A stretch of 18,368 nucleotides of DNA from Cymbomonas tetramitiformis (lineage: Eukaryota > Chlorophyta > Pyramimonadophyceae > Pyramimonadales > Pyramimonadaceae). The position numbers and the translations under genes were made by a program. The stretch's first letter is position 1, and every line of letters starts with the position of its first letter. The stretch covers positions 1 to 18,368 of the forward strand of contig LGRX02034503.1 of assembly GCA_001247695.2 (NCBI GenBank). Reading direction: 5' to 3'. The notes beneath the pieces are model-generated. The model saw only the letters and a list, made by a program, of their open reading frames with translations, ran no database searches and was not told where the DNA came from. This document shows positions 7,346-16,460 of the stretch, piece by piece.

Positions 7346-8451
7346 TGTAATAACGCAACTAATACAGAGGCTGTAAGTGGATAAAAATGTGCTGCGTGGC
7401 CCCGTCTATGAGTGTTCAGAGCTCAGAGAACTAAAAGGAAAGCGGAAGTGTCCCCTGGGTGATGCGCCCCACTTCTAAAGTTAAATAGTAGATCGCAAAA
7501 CAGATTTGCGGACATTAGTGCTGTTTGATAGGCCGTAGTGCATCCCCCTTGACGAAATATATCAGATAGCGAAATGTGTATTCCTCTTGAAAAGAATCTG
7601 TACTCAGGTCTGGGAAAAGTGGAAACCCCAATGTGAACTGTCATACGACAGAGCAAATTTTTTGAACATTCAACTCGGGTCAATCAAAAGTATATGCAAT
7701 ATGGGATTCCAGATGCGAAAGTTTTGAAAAGTTTTGCAAAGGTTCGTGCCACATGTCATCGTCAGATTGTTTCCTGACCATGACTTTTGCAATCTAACGA
7801 GCATGAGCAGCAGGGATGTCGCGCAATTTTCGCCTAAAAACTTTTTCAAAACTTTCGCAGCTTTCGTTTGTCATCTCGTAAAATGTCATAAAAAGTTTGA
7901 AATTCAAAATCACAATGCAGCGGCGCAGCGCATGCACCCTTTGTCACAGCACTCGACTGTACAGCTGAACAGCTTCGAGCTTGGAGTTGGAGTGTCATTG
8001 TCATGTCACTCTGGCTTGCCAGAGGTTACGAGTTACGAGCTTCGGCCGCTGCGCGGCCGATCGCGCGATTCTCGACAGGAAGCAATGGAAAGCAGCTCGT
8101 ATAAACCTGAAACCTCCGCGCTCCGGACCATTCGCCAGTAGAGACTCTATAAATTTAGGATTCCAGAAAATAAAAATAAACAATCTTAAGTATGAAAAAA
8201 TCGCTTTCCGGAGGCTCTATGGGCTCAGCCAGAGTAAGTGCCAGACATATAGTTACGGCTATATATCGGGTTACAGTCAGAATGCTTTCACTTTCGGTTA
8301 ATAGACTACAGTAAGTCTCGGTTAACACTTAAATGCCATAAGTCTAAAATCAGTATGAATATCAGCTTTTCGACATGTAAGTGCGCAAAGACCCGTCGCA
8401 CGTGCAATAAGCCTCGTGTGGACGCATATTTGGTATCCATGTTGACTAGAC
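7346..8451. other. Intergenic region upstream of the chromatin gene
   Basis: No convincing gene. It should hold the promoter of the minus-strand gene, but I cannot place a TATA box or start site. It contains one inverted repeat (7715-7858) and a short GC palindrome near 8044-8065 (CGGCCGCTGCGCGGCCG). Open frames here are short and show no recognisable domain. Confidence 0.6.
7715..7858. repeat. Imperfect inverted repeat, possible small MITE
   Basis: Left arm GCGAAAGTTTTGAAAAGTTT at 7715-7735 and its near-exact reverse complement at 7836-7858 (AACTTTTTCAAAACTTTCGC) enclose about 100 bp. No clear target duplication is seen, so it may be a decayed miniature element or a chance AT-rich stem. Confidence 0.5.
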
Positions 8452-8459
8452 ACATATAC

Positions 8460-8474
8460 CAAGGCACCGTATCG
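8460..8474 (+). repeat. Left terminal inverted repeat
   Basis: CAAGGCACCGTATCG, matching the reverse complement of 9818-9832 with one mismatch at the sixth base. Confidence 0.85.
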
Positions 8475-8690
8475 ATATCTCCGATATCCGATATATCGAT
8501 ATATCGGAGATATCGGTATCGTCTGTCGACAACTTTCGTGTAGTTATCGGTATCTGTCGACAACAATAACGGTGTTATTCATATCTGTCGACAAGTTTTG
8601 CAGTTTTATCGGTATATGTCGACAACATTTTGTGGACAAGGATATCGATAACATTTGATGATATCGGAAATATCGATATCTCGGATGTCG
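8475..8690. repeat. Left subterminal arm: palindrome and four 31-bp iterons
   Basis: Contains the perfect 20-bp palindrome CCGATATATCGATATATCGG (8488-8507) inside a larger imperfect one (about 8473-8522). Four copies of TGTCGACA follow at 8524, 8555, 8586 and 8617, exactly 31 bp apart, with spacer sequence largely shared between units. A second ATATCGATAT-rich block is at 8640-8690. It is nearly identical in the same orientation to the right arm over the central two or three units. Such arrays are typical of transposase or initiator binding sites. Confidence 0.88.
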
Positions 8691-8997
8691 GATCGTGCGC
8701 ATCCCGCACTGTGGCTCGTGTGGCGGCTGGCGGTGGTTGGATGCATGCCTTGGCGTTGACTTTGGAACACCCACGGAGCGATCGATCTTGCGTGCTTTTC
8801 TTACGAGTATTCCATTGGCTTTCGTTCATGATGCACATTCATCAACTGCCATATCGTTCCCATATTGGGGGTTTTTAGGGTTTTCATTTGCTCAATCGTA
8901 TCGATCAAGGAGTATTCGTGACACAATATTGAACTGTGACAAGGTATTCTTTTAGGAATTTGAAAAGTAGACTTATCGATCTGTAACGAAATTCAGG

Positions 8998-9312
8998 ATG
9001 GGTCGTGCTCGGAAATCCCGCAGGAGCTCTACAAGCACGGTTCTGGTCGCACAAGGATCAGGCCCAGTCAAGCGAACACAGCGTAACCCTTACGACATTA
9101 ACGGCAGCGAAGACGCTTATTACGAGGTGTCAGAAATTCTAGGAGAAAGAAAAAGCTACGGTGTTGAGCAGTTTTTTATTAGGTGGCGCAAAGATGGTGT
9201 ACTTCTTACGAAGGAGGGTGACACGTGGGAGCCGGTCGACGACATCCCCGGGCATGACGCGGAGATCGAAGCCTTCAGGGAGGCCTACGCTGAGAAGATG
9301 GCCATGGAGTAG
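8998..9312 (+). CDS. Chromodomain protein, cargo gene of the transposon
   Basis: 104 codons from ATG 8998 (the first in-frame ATG after TAG 8968) to TAG 9310. A basic, Ser-rich N-terminus (MGRARKSRRSSTST) suggests nuclear entry. Residues about 41-92 form a chromodomain: YYEVSEILGERKSYGVEQFF, then IRWRKDG and DTWEPVDDIPGHDAEIEAF. The first cage aromatic (Y) and the W of the W-x-G-Y region are present. The third cage aromatic (Y of WKGY in HP1) appears lost or displaced by an insertion before DTWEP, so methyl-lysine binding is uncertain. Downstream, the same frame continues past the TAG as a charged helix-like stretch (EKKRIEERARHKRPREEP, 9313-9370) to a good donor GTAAGA. A phase-compatible exon (9425-9510, GYHPTFYDGLHEHVDIREFT..., stop TAG 9508) follows a pyrimidine-rich intron. 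The protein may therefore originally have been longer, with CAG mutated to TAG. Confidence 0.85.
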   Translation: MGRARKSRRSSTSTVLVAQGSGPVKRTQRNPYDINGSEDAYYEVSEILGERKSYGVEQFFIRWRKDGVLLTKEGDTWEPVDDIPGHDAEIEAFREAYAEKMAME

Positions 9313-9510
9313 GAAAAGAAGCGCATAGAGGAAAGAGCGAGGCATAAACGACCTCGCGAAGAACCTGCGGGTAAGAAGGCACTTTCCCTCCCTTTTTTAA
9401 CCCTTCTATTGCACTTTTTTGGAGGAGGGTACCATCCAACATTCTATGATGGCCTCCATGAACACGTAGACATTAGAGAGTTCACACACAGGCTAGGGTG
9501 CACTTGCTAG
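9313..9510 (+). pseudogene. Possible C-terminal extension of the chromodomain gene beyond an in-frame TAG
   Basis: After TAG 9310-9312 the frame stays open to 9370 with strongly charged residues and ends at donor GTAAGA (9371-9376). The 54-bp intervening stretch is pyrimidine-rich and ends TTTGGAG at 9424. Joining in phase gives about 28 more codons to TAG 9508. This is inference from frame and splice signals only. Readthrough, a disabling C-to-T change, or chance are all possible. Confidence 0.4.
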
Positions 9511-9587
9511 TCGTCCAACCTATGGTTGCCGCAATAATAGATTCTAGACGTCGTAAGGGTCATATTTGGACAAATTTATCACTTGCT

Positions 9588-9805
9588 GTCGATATCCCCG
9601 ATATATCGATATATCGGAATTTTTTTGGAATATCAATATCTGTCGACAAGTTTTCGTTTCTTGTCGGTATCTGTCGACAACTTTCGTGTAGTTATCGGTA
9701 TCTGTCGACAACAATAATAATGTTATTCACATCTGTCGACAAGTTTTGCAATGTTATCGGTATCTGTCGACACCAAACTTCATTATATCGAAATCTATCG
9801 ATACG
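9588..9805. repeat. Right subterminal arm: palindrome and five 31-bp iterons
   Basis: Carries the same 20-bp palindrome (9598-9617), then five TGTCGACA copies at 9641, 9672, 9703, 9734 and 9765, again exactly 31 bp apart, then ATCGATA-rich sequence up to the right inverted repeat. The arm is a direct, not inverted, copy of the left arm. Confidence 0.88.
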
Positions 9806-9817
9806 CGTTTTGGGAAC

Positions 9818-9832
9818 CGATACGGTACCTTG
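9818..9832 (-). repeat. Right terminal inverted repeat
   Basis: CGATACGGTACCTTG, the inverted partner of 8460-8474. It is followed directly by the right copy of the ACATATAC duplication. Confidence 0.85.
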
Positions 9833-9840
9833 ACATATAC

Positions 9841-10185
9841 CAACTCATTGCCATGGTGCGCATGCCATCTAGAATGTTATATCGCGCACGACATACGCAA
9901 AACACATGGTGATTTCTCTGGTCCGACTAGTTTCGCAAGTATTTCGATATGATTAGCGATCGGCGTACGCTTATGCGCGTGATTCACGGGGAACCCAATC
10001 TTGCCCCCCCCATTGTAAGGGGGAGGCACAGTGGGTCACCTGTCTGTCACCCCTTGACCCGAGATGTCACCAGTGTCCGTTGTCACAGTTATCCGTGTGC
10101 CATAAAACACTCAACTAAGTATTTTATACCATCTTAGTATCCGAGAACATCCGCCCCCGCGTACCTGTTATGCTCCTCAGCCCCG
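9841..10185. other. Intergenic, no gene seen
   Basis: No domain-bearing open frame. The stretch 10030-10090 repeats short GTCAC/GTCACC motifs, flanked by C- and G-runs near 10003-10025. Confidence 0.6.
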
Positions 10186-10218
10186 ATATATGACCACTTC
10201 CACGACTCAGATATGCTG
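10186..10218 (+). repeat. 33-bp repeat, left copy of a long-range inverted pair
   Basis: Begins ATATATGACCACTTCCACGA and ends CAGATATGCTG. The reverse complement matches 14726-14758 without mismatch, 4.5 kb away. Confidence 0.88.
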
Positions 10219-10229
10219 AAACTGCCCAA

Positions 10230-11185
10230 AATTTTAATGGGCCATTTGAAGCGTGCCCACTACGCGTTATCATTCTCAACTAACATTTTCAATAGTGGGG
10301 AATCGATATTTGATGTGCCCACATGCCAATTCGATGTTACACGACCCTAATCAGAGCATTTAGGGTTGCAAAATGACCTCAAATGGCGATTCCGGCCTTA
10401 ATTTGGCAATTTACACTCCGTTAACGCTTGCCTTGATTAACCTATCAATCTCTCTGACCGTTTTTACAAGGGGAGATCGATATCTGAGGTCCTCATATGC
10501 ACAACGCATTTTACAATCATCATGATTAGGGTTTTAAGATCACAAAATGACCTCAAATGGCGATTTCGGCCATAATCCAGCAATTTACATCGCATCAACG
10601 TTTGCCTCGACCAGCTTATCATTATAACCGACCCTTTTTAAATAATGGGAGATCGATCTTTGAGGTCTCCATGTGCTCACGACATGCTTTCAAGCACCCT
10701 GATTAGGGTTTCAAGGTCATAAAATGGACTTAAATGGCAATTTCGACAATAATTTAGTATTTTGCACACCGTCAACGTCTTGATCAGCTTATCATTATCA
10801 ACGACCGCCGGTTTGTATACGGTGAGGTCAATCTTGCATGTCATCACATGCCCATTACATGTTAAGCGCGCCCTGATTAGATGTTTAAAGTAGTAAAATA
10901 TAATAAATTGGCGATTTCTGCCGCAAGTTAGCAATTCACACCTTGCGCACGCTTGCAACAATCAGTTCATCATTCTCATCCAGCAATTTTAATGATTCGA
11001 AATCAATCTACTATGATGTCCCCATATGCTCATTAGATTTCAAAAGCACCCTGGTTAGGATTTTAAGGTAGTGTGAAATGGACTAGCATACTAAAAATAG
11101 CGATACCGGCCATAATTCAGCAAATTGCACCTTGCTATGTAACGCTTGCCTGATCTATTATCAATAAAGTATCCAGGTATAAATA
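10230..11185. repeat. Diverged tandem satellite, period about 175 bp (5-6 units)
   Basis: The landmark TTATCATT-like recurs at 10267, 10442, 10616, 10789, 10967 and 11158 (spacings 175, 174, 173, 178, 191). The landmark AAATGGCGATTTCGGCC-like recurs near 10381, 10555, 10732, 10905 and 11093. Units also share CCTGATTAGGGTTTCAAGG and GGGAGATCGATCTTTGAGG. They are perhaps 65-80% similar by eye, so the array is old. The nucleosome-like length resembles centromeric or heterochromatic satellites, but no function can be assigned. Confidence 0.88.
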
Positions 11186-12190
11186 ATGTGGGCTGCTTTA
11201 TTCATAATTCGTAACACCCACACACTAATGTCAACATCAAACTTGGTTTTGCATGGACGCCATTATTCTCGATGGACGAACTGCCAAAAAACAAGCTGCT
11301 ATTAATAGTGTACCTGCTGTGTGTGCGTGGCAACTTGGTGAGTTGGCATCGGTGCATTGCGTTTGTACACTGATATATGCTGTGGGACTGAGCCATGGCT
11401 TGCAGTCATGCAATATCTATCTGATATTCCCCATTATATTGGTTGCGCTCTGACTCTTACTCAGACTAATCAAGAGAAATTGACGACATAAAACTGAATT
11501 TGTTAGTAAGCAGAGTAAGCACTGTTCACATCATTATACTCAGTCACCTACGTGCACGCACATAGGCAGACATTTGAACTTAAAATACTAAGCGGGACAC
11601 AAGGGATCGAATCCAATACCAGATTAGGTAAACGTATGTATCTCTATAAGCATTATGCACGCCCACACGTGTAAATACGCAGGCATGTATTATGTTAACT
11701 TCTTTGCTTACTAAAAAATATGTGATTATCACACCAGCGCACACGGACTAGCTACGTACACACACACACATGTGCATTGAGTGTGCGTGTGTGCATAGAC
11801 ACAACCTGGCTTGTCCAATTACATTGCATACTTGGTATATGTATATATGCCTCATCATACAATTGCGCGGTGTTGTGTATACCACGTTACTTCACTACAC
11901 TCTTGAAAATATAGTTGTTGCTTGTCGTGTAGGTTGCATATGAATGTATACGTGTCCATAATGAGTTTATATACATGATTATCACGAATGTATACATGAG
12001 GCTGTACATATCATATTATTTGATTTCCAGAGACGCTCATAGTGATGGTTTCATAATTGATCTCCGTCCCATGTTTTCTATGGCAGATCACCGGTGTGCA
12101 TTGTCGATGTATATGTGTAAGCGTGATGTGTGTTGTAAAATTCATGCAGGGCATTATAATTTGATGATTTGTATTACAAGCGGGATATAG
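11186..12190. other. AC/GT-rich non-coding DNA
   Basis: No gene recognised. It contains (CA)n and alternating purine-pyrimidine tracts (about 11756-11800) and a tRNA T-arm-like sequence on the minus strand near 11601-11622 (GGATTCGATCCC), possibly an old SINE trace. Confidence 0.55.
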
Positions 12191-12203
12191 AGTGAGATCC
12201 CTA

Positions 12204-12258
12204 CTATATATATATATATATGGCAGGGTGTATAATATATATATATATATACACACCA
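12204..12258. repeat. (AT)n microsatellites
   Basis: Two alternating TA runs (about 12204-12221 and 12235-12253) separated by GGCAGGGTGTATAA, followed by CA-rich and CG-alternating sequence up to about 12370. Confidence 0.85.
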
Positions 12259-12482
12259 GGACATGTGATTCACAATCTATCTCACACTGTACCAATGCAT
12301 ACACGTGCCATACACACATACATGCGCGCGCGCCACACACTGACGCACACAGTATACAAAGGCGCGTGCGCATGTATATTCTATATTTAAGAAGTAATTA
12401 TGCAATATGCACACAATAGTAAGCCAGAGTGTAATTAAACAATATCCGGCCTGAAAACCGTGAAAGCACACTTCACTTTGGC

Positions 12483-12590
12483 AGGACGCCGGGGATTGAA
12501 CCCGGACCAACATCTGATGGAAGTCATGTGGACGTCGTCCTCGTTCATCAGCCGATCAAGTATCAACGGGCTTGATATGATGCTCACCGT
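12483..12590 (-). repeat. tRNA-like sequence, possible SINE head
   Basis: The minus strand shows a T-arm (CCGGGTTCAATCCCCGG) followed by CGTCCTG, and about 45 bp upstream an A-box-like GGCTGATGAACGAGG. No full cloverleaf forms and no matching 5' acceptor strand exists, so this is not an intact tRNA. A tRNA-derived SINE promoter (A and B boxes), facing left, is the likeliest reading. Confidence 0.4.
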
Positions 12591-14725
12591 CCGGTGGGTG
12601 TGTGTGGTGTGTGCGTGTGCGCGCGTGCGAGGCAGCACGCTGAGGCAACATTATTTGATATAGTCATGTGGCAATGATGGTAAAAGGAGCCTACCGAGAT
12701 ACAATATATATTTGTGTTGGGTAGAGTAAAAAATGCATTGATGGGATACTTATTCAGATTAACAATTCGTGATCGAGTTGATGTGAAAAATGCTTTGTGC
12801 TGTGTGCTTTGTGCGTGTGTGTTTGCACGCGCTTATTCTCATCGCACACATACGTAATACGGTGTCCAACCATGCGTAACAACGAGGCAGCTCGCACTAA
12901 TATACCAACCGAAGATGTTGTAAAGCGGAGCACGGAGAACGTCGCATCCACCTCGCTCCCCTACGATCAACCTGCGTATTTGTAAAACGCCTTTATCATC
13001 ACACACTTATACACGTACACGAATGACGTCTCATCAATCTCCGCCACCATGACCCTGTTCTACAAAACACACACACACACATTGTATGTATTAGAACAGC
13101 CTGCATGCATCACAAATGGGCTGCCGCTCTTCGTATGCACGACAATACCACAAACGCGTTGGCAGCGGAAACATCGTTGCCACTGCGAGAGCATGCTCAG
13201 GATCACTACCCGCGCGCGTGGATACATGACGATGCGCAGCATGCACACAGGTGGCGCGCATCATCGCATGCATGCAGTGCTTGCACATGCGCGCCAACAC
13301 ATGTACACCCTGTGCCAAAATTGTGGACTTGCATGTCGGGTCATCGTTCATTAGTCAGCCGAGTGTCGTTTGTGAATAATGGCATCGATCATTATACATC
13401 AATATTACGTACATTGCCATCGATCAGCCCCACATCGTTCAGCCTTTGCTCGAGCTCGAAATCTGCCATCGATCAGCCCCACATTCAGCCTTCATATGAG
13501 CTACAAATCTGCCATGTGCCACACGATGTGAACGTTTGGAATCGGCTGATTTCTATGATATCCCCAGATGGCCGAGGTCGAGGCGGATATACTATGCCTT
13601 CGGTTTTTGCTTCGGAATGAAACGTCGCCGGCGACTTACGTTGTGGATCACCCACGCTCCAGGCTTGTATCGGCGTCTTTGTCCTCAATGGTGGCTGCAG
13701 ATGAAGTTCCTCGATCAACGAGGAATGTTTCGTTGTATCACTTTGTTTCGTTATCTATAATTGTATATGCCATACGACAATATTGCATGCCGAGTACACA
13801 CACCAGTCATATCATCGATGATAATGCAACACATGAGCATACGCCACTCACATAAGCATGCCCGCGCGCGTGGCTGAGTTAGAGCGTGCATACTGAGATG
13901 ACCATCCACACTGAATACTGGACATGATAACTTTATGTTGGTAAAGAAAGGATGTGCGCACCGACAGCTAAACGCGAGTCTGATGTTGTGCGCCGTCTCT
14001 TTGTTGTCCACTTTAACGGGGCTTCGACTTTACCAACTTCTCTGCCATTCTTAACAACGGTCTCAGCTGATGATGCGCGTCTCGCGGCATTGGCAGTAGT
14101 AGCTTTATTGTTTGATGCTGTCGAAGCGGAAGCGATCGCATCCTGCCCCCTCTTGGTCACGCAACGTTAGCGCCTCGGGTTGAATGAGCGAGGTTGGCGC
14201 CCCACGAGGAAGCCGCCATTCGCTATACGCTTCTTGCTGGGCCAACAAGTGTGCGTTGCTGCATCCTGCGAGCTTAGAGGTGCAACGTGAACATCTATCA
14301 CTTATCGCAAAATTCAAGACCGTGCACGCCTTTCTGCTTGTCGGCATACTATTCGCAAGTAGGCTCGTCAGCACGGTGCCAAATAGGACGCATACTGCGA
14401 ATGGTGAAATATGCGTTTGCAGCATCAACGTTCGGCTTTGCGACGAAATAAATTTCAAACGTCTCGCAAGCTGCTCGCAAAAGCATTTTTAAACTTCGCA
14501 AAGTAAAGCCGTGCACAGCGCTTCGAATTGAAATACTCGCCTTAGCATTACCTTAACAGTGTGCACTGCGCTAGTTTGCCCGCCAAAGTGATTTTATTTT
14601 TCGTATTATTATTCTTGAACTTGGGGGCGGTCTGAATGTTCCATTTGATCCATCCAATATCAAGCACAACCGGGTGGGGGGCGTTTACCTATTAATTTAC
14701 GGCGTTATACCCCCATTATAACCTC
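12591..14725. other. Microsatellite-rich non-coding DNA, no gene recognised
   Basis: GT/CA-rich tracts at about 12595-12630, 12795-12835 and 13062-13082 and CG-alternating stretches (CGCGCG near 13212 and 13864). A 49-bp tandem duplication is at 13415-13513. Minus-strand frames at 13933-14160 (Ala/Ser/Lys/Arg-rich) and 14105-14458 are open but match nothing I know. Confidence 0.55.
13415..13513. repeat. 49-bp tandem duplication
   Basis: TGCCATCGATCAGCCCCACA starts at 13415 and again at 13464, each followed by TTCAGCC and a GAGCT/CGAGCT element. A third, partial and diverged copy follows (ATCTGCCATGTGCC). Confidence 0.8.
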
Positions 14726-14758
14726 CAGCATATCTGAGTCGTGGAAGTGGTCATATAT
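14726..14758 (-). repeat. 33-bp repeat, right copy of the long-range inverted pair
   Basis: Reverse complement of 10186-10218, ending in an (AT)n run at about 14752-14765. Sequence inside and outside the pair does not match further. Confidence 0.88.
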
Positions 14759-14765
14759 ATATATA

Positions 14766-15096
14766 TCCTTATATCTATATATCTTGTTTCTTGTCAGGTT
14801 ATCGGCCACCACTTGTGGGTGTTCGGTTTAGTTTCTTTTGGTCCTTGGAGCGCGTCGAGCCCTCCTCGCACATCAACGCCGTCTAGGCAGTTGTTTCGTC
14901 CTCACGACAGCCACCACATTCCGTCTTCGGCCACCGTTAGCGATCGCGGCCGCGACAAATTTTCTCATCAAACCATCCGAGAGTTGGGCTGCACCAGCGC
15001 CCTACCGCTTTTACGCATTTTACAATTTCGCCTTGCTTCGTTCCAACGATGGCGTCTAGCCTACGAAGCCCTACACTCTGGCCAGGAGCGCCCGTA
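14766..15096. other. Non-coding stretch, no feature recognised
   Basis: A plus-strand frame is open from 14741 to 15304, but its lower part runs through the 172-bp tandem repeat and no domain is visible, so I do not call a gene. Confidence 0.5.
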
Positions 15097-15440
15097 CTGC
15101 GGCAAGACTGGCTTACCGCACGTTATTTTTGACCTCACCGCCGTTTTCCTCGTCGAATTTCACCCCAATTTGGCTTTTACATCGCCCGATTTGGTTAATT
15201 TTACGAAGAGTTACGTTTTCGACACGCACCCAAACGCGCCCTCGCCTTTCTGGACAGCAGCACCGCTCCTGCAGGACAAGTGGCTTGCCGCACGACTTGT
15301 TTGACGTCACCGGCGTCTTACTCGTCGAAATCCACTCCAATTTGACTCATCCATCGCCGGATTTGGTTCAATTTTTAGAAAGTTATGTCTTCACTTGGGA
15401 ACCCTAACTTCACGTTCGCGGAATTCTGCATCCAGCGGTC
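15097..15440. repeat. 172-bp tandem duplication (2 units)
   Basis: CTGCGGCAAGACTGGCTTAC at 15097 corresponds to CTGCAGGACAAGTGGCTTGC at 15269, exactly 172 bp later. Both are followed by a GCCGCACG-like core, a CTCGTCGAA block, a CGATTTGGTT block and an AGTTACGTTTTC-like block. Units are roughly 70-75% alike. Confidence 0.82.
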
Positions 15441-15452
15441 AGCGACCATGTC

Positions 15453-15624
15453 TGTCGCGATTATGAACAAGGGGCGGCAATGTAGGGGCTGGCGGGGCGT
15501 GGGGGTATTGCTGGGTGCTAAAGTGGCGGTGTATCTCTGTTGTGGTTGAGTGTGGGGTGTTGTGAGGGATTTTGGGTTTGAGATGTGGGTGCGGCATTGG
15601 AGGGCAAGTTTTTTAAGTATATTC
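15453..15624. repeat. 172-bp dispersed block, copy 1
   Basis: Starts TGTCGCGATTATGAACAAGG and ends TTTTTTAAGTATATTC. Nearly identical to 17575-17747 and 17979-18150. The plus strand is strongly G/T-rich with many GGG runs. Confidence 0.9.
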
Positions 15625-15699
15625 TAACGAAGAGGTTCGGCTCTCTGTTAGGTGACACCGTTCCAGCAGAACAAAACAACACTTTACAATTGGGCATTC

Positions 15700-16460
15700 A
15701 CTGCGGCTCGCGTGCCGTGCACCCGGGTCGCGGCACGAGCGGCTCCTGCGGTGAATGCCCCCAACCTGCCATAAGGCCTAGTTGGCGCCCTTTGAGCAGC
15801 CAAGCACGAGCTCACGTCGAAACTTATGAAAGAAACTGCGGACAAAAGGCGTGCTTCGAGCACACGCATGGCAAAAAGGCAAGGGTCAGGTGTCCAAACC
15901 CGAGCTGGCGCGTCGCCAACCATGAATTCCCACAACCTGCCATACAGGCCCGTCGGGGAATTCACCGCTGCCAACGCCCGTCGCGTGGGTCGAATTCACA
16001 AAGACAAACACAATACAAACTGAGGGGGAAACATGCGTTCGGCTGCAATGTTGTCAAAAGGTTGCAGTCAGGTGTCTGGACTCAAGCTGGCGCGCCGTCA
16101 GCCGTGAATTCCCACAACCTGTCACACAGGTCCGTTCGGGGAATTCAACGTTGCCACGGCCTGCGCAGGTCGAATTCACAAAGGTAAACATCATACAAAC
16201 TGTGGGGAAAACATGGGTTCGGCTACAACCTCGTCAAACGGCAAAAGTCAGGTGTCACGGCTCGACGGAGTTAGCGCGGCTACGGTTGTGCATTCCCAAA
16301 CGCCGGTCACATACGCCGGTTTGAGCATATTCAGCGAGCAAGCCCTGCGGGGTTCGAATTCGCATAGCAAATGGGGCAAAATATGGCACAAAAAGGCCGG
16401 GCGCATCGTGCACACACGTGAATACTGCTGAGAGTGCCTGTAACGGTTCGCCGTCGCGGG
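15700..16460. repeat. Tandem array, period 171-184 bp (4 units, perhaps 5)
   Basis: The landmark GTGAATTCCCACAACCTG-like recurs at 15751, 15922, 16104 and 16288 (spacings 171, 182, 184); a very diverged fifth may start near 16459. Units 2 and 3 share AAAGGTAAACATCATACAAA-like and ATGGGTTCGGCT-like blocks. The open plus-strand frame 15585-16187 runs through the repeats and shows no domain. Confidence 0.82.

Larger units (their letters stand above)
8452..9840 (+). mobile_element. hAT-like DNA transposon carrying a chromodomain gene (element 8460-9832 plus 8-bp target duplication)
   Basis: The 8-bp direct repeat ACATATAC lies at 8452-8459 and 9833-9840. Between them, 8460-9832 (1373 bp) begins CAAGGCACCGTATCG and ends CGATACGGTACCTTG, terminal inverted repeats of 15 bp with one mismatch. 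An 8-bp duplication with ends starting CA(A)GG is typical of hAT elements; the duplication does not fit the commonest hAT target pattern at its second base. Inside each end lies a palindrome-rich arm with 31-bp iterons. The centre carries a chromodomain gene and no transposase, so the element is non-autonomous unless the encoded protein acts in transposition. Plausible origins are host gene capture by a transposon, or an undescribed element whose own accessory gene encodes a chromodomain. Confidence 0.8.

Noticed and set aside
8524..8624. CRISPR-like array
   Set aside because: The 31-bp units share their inter-palindrome sequence, the context is eukaryotic, and there are no unique spacers or cas genes.
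8475..9805. The two direct-repeat arms as LTRs of a small retroelement
   Set aside because: They lie inside inverted CAAGG ends with an 8-bp duplication, differ in iteron number, and lack a primer site or polypurine tract.
13105..13620. 171-codon plus-strand open frame
   Set aside because: His/Ser/Thr-rich translation of microsatellite DNA and the 49-bp duplication; no domain, and composition like the flanking non-coding DNA.
13933..14160. Minus-strand Ala/Ser/Lys/Arg-rich frame that might be a nuclear protein fragment
   Set aside because: No ATG in frame, no recognisable domain, no supporting splice partner found.
14741..15304. 187-codon plus-strand open frame
   Set aside because: Starts in an (AT)n run and passes through the 172-bp tandem duplication; no domain or conserved motif.
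15585..16187. 200-codon plus-strand open frame
   Set aside because: Lies across the 171-184-bp tandem array, whose unit lengths do not preserve frame; no domain.
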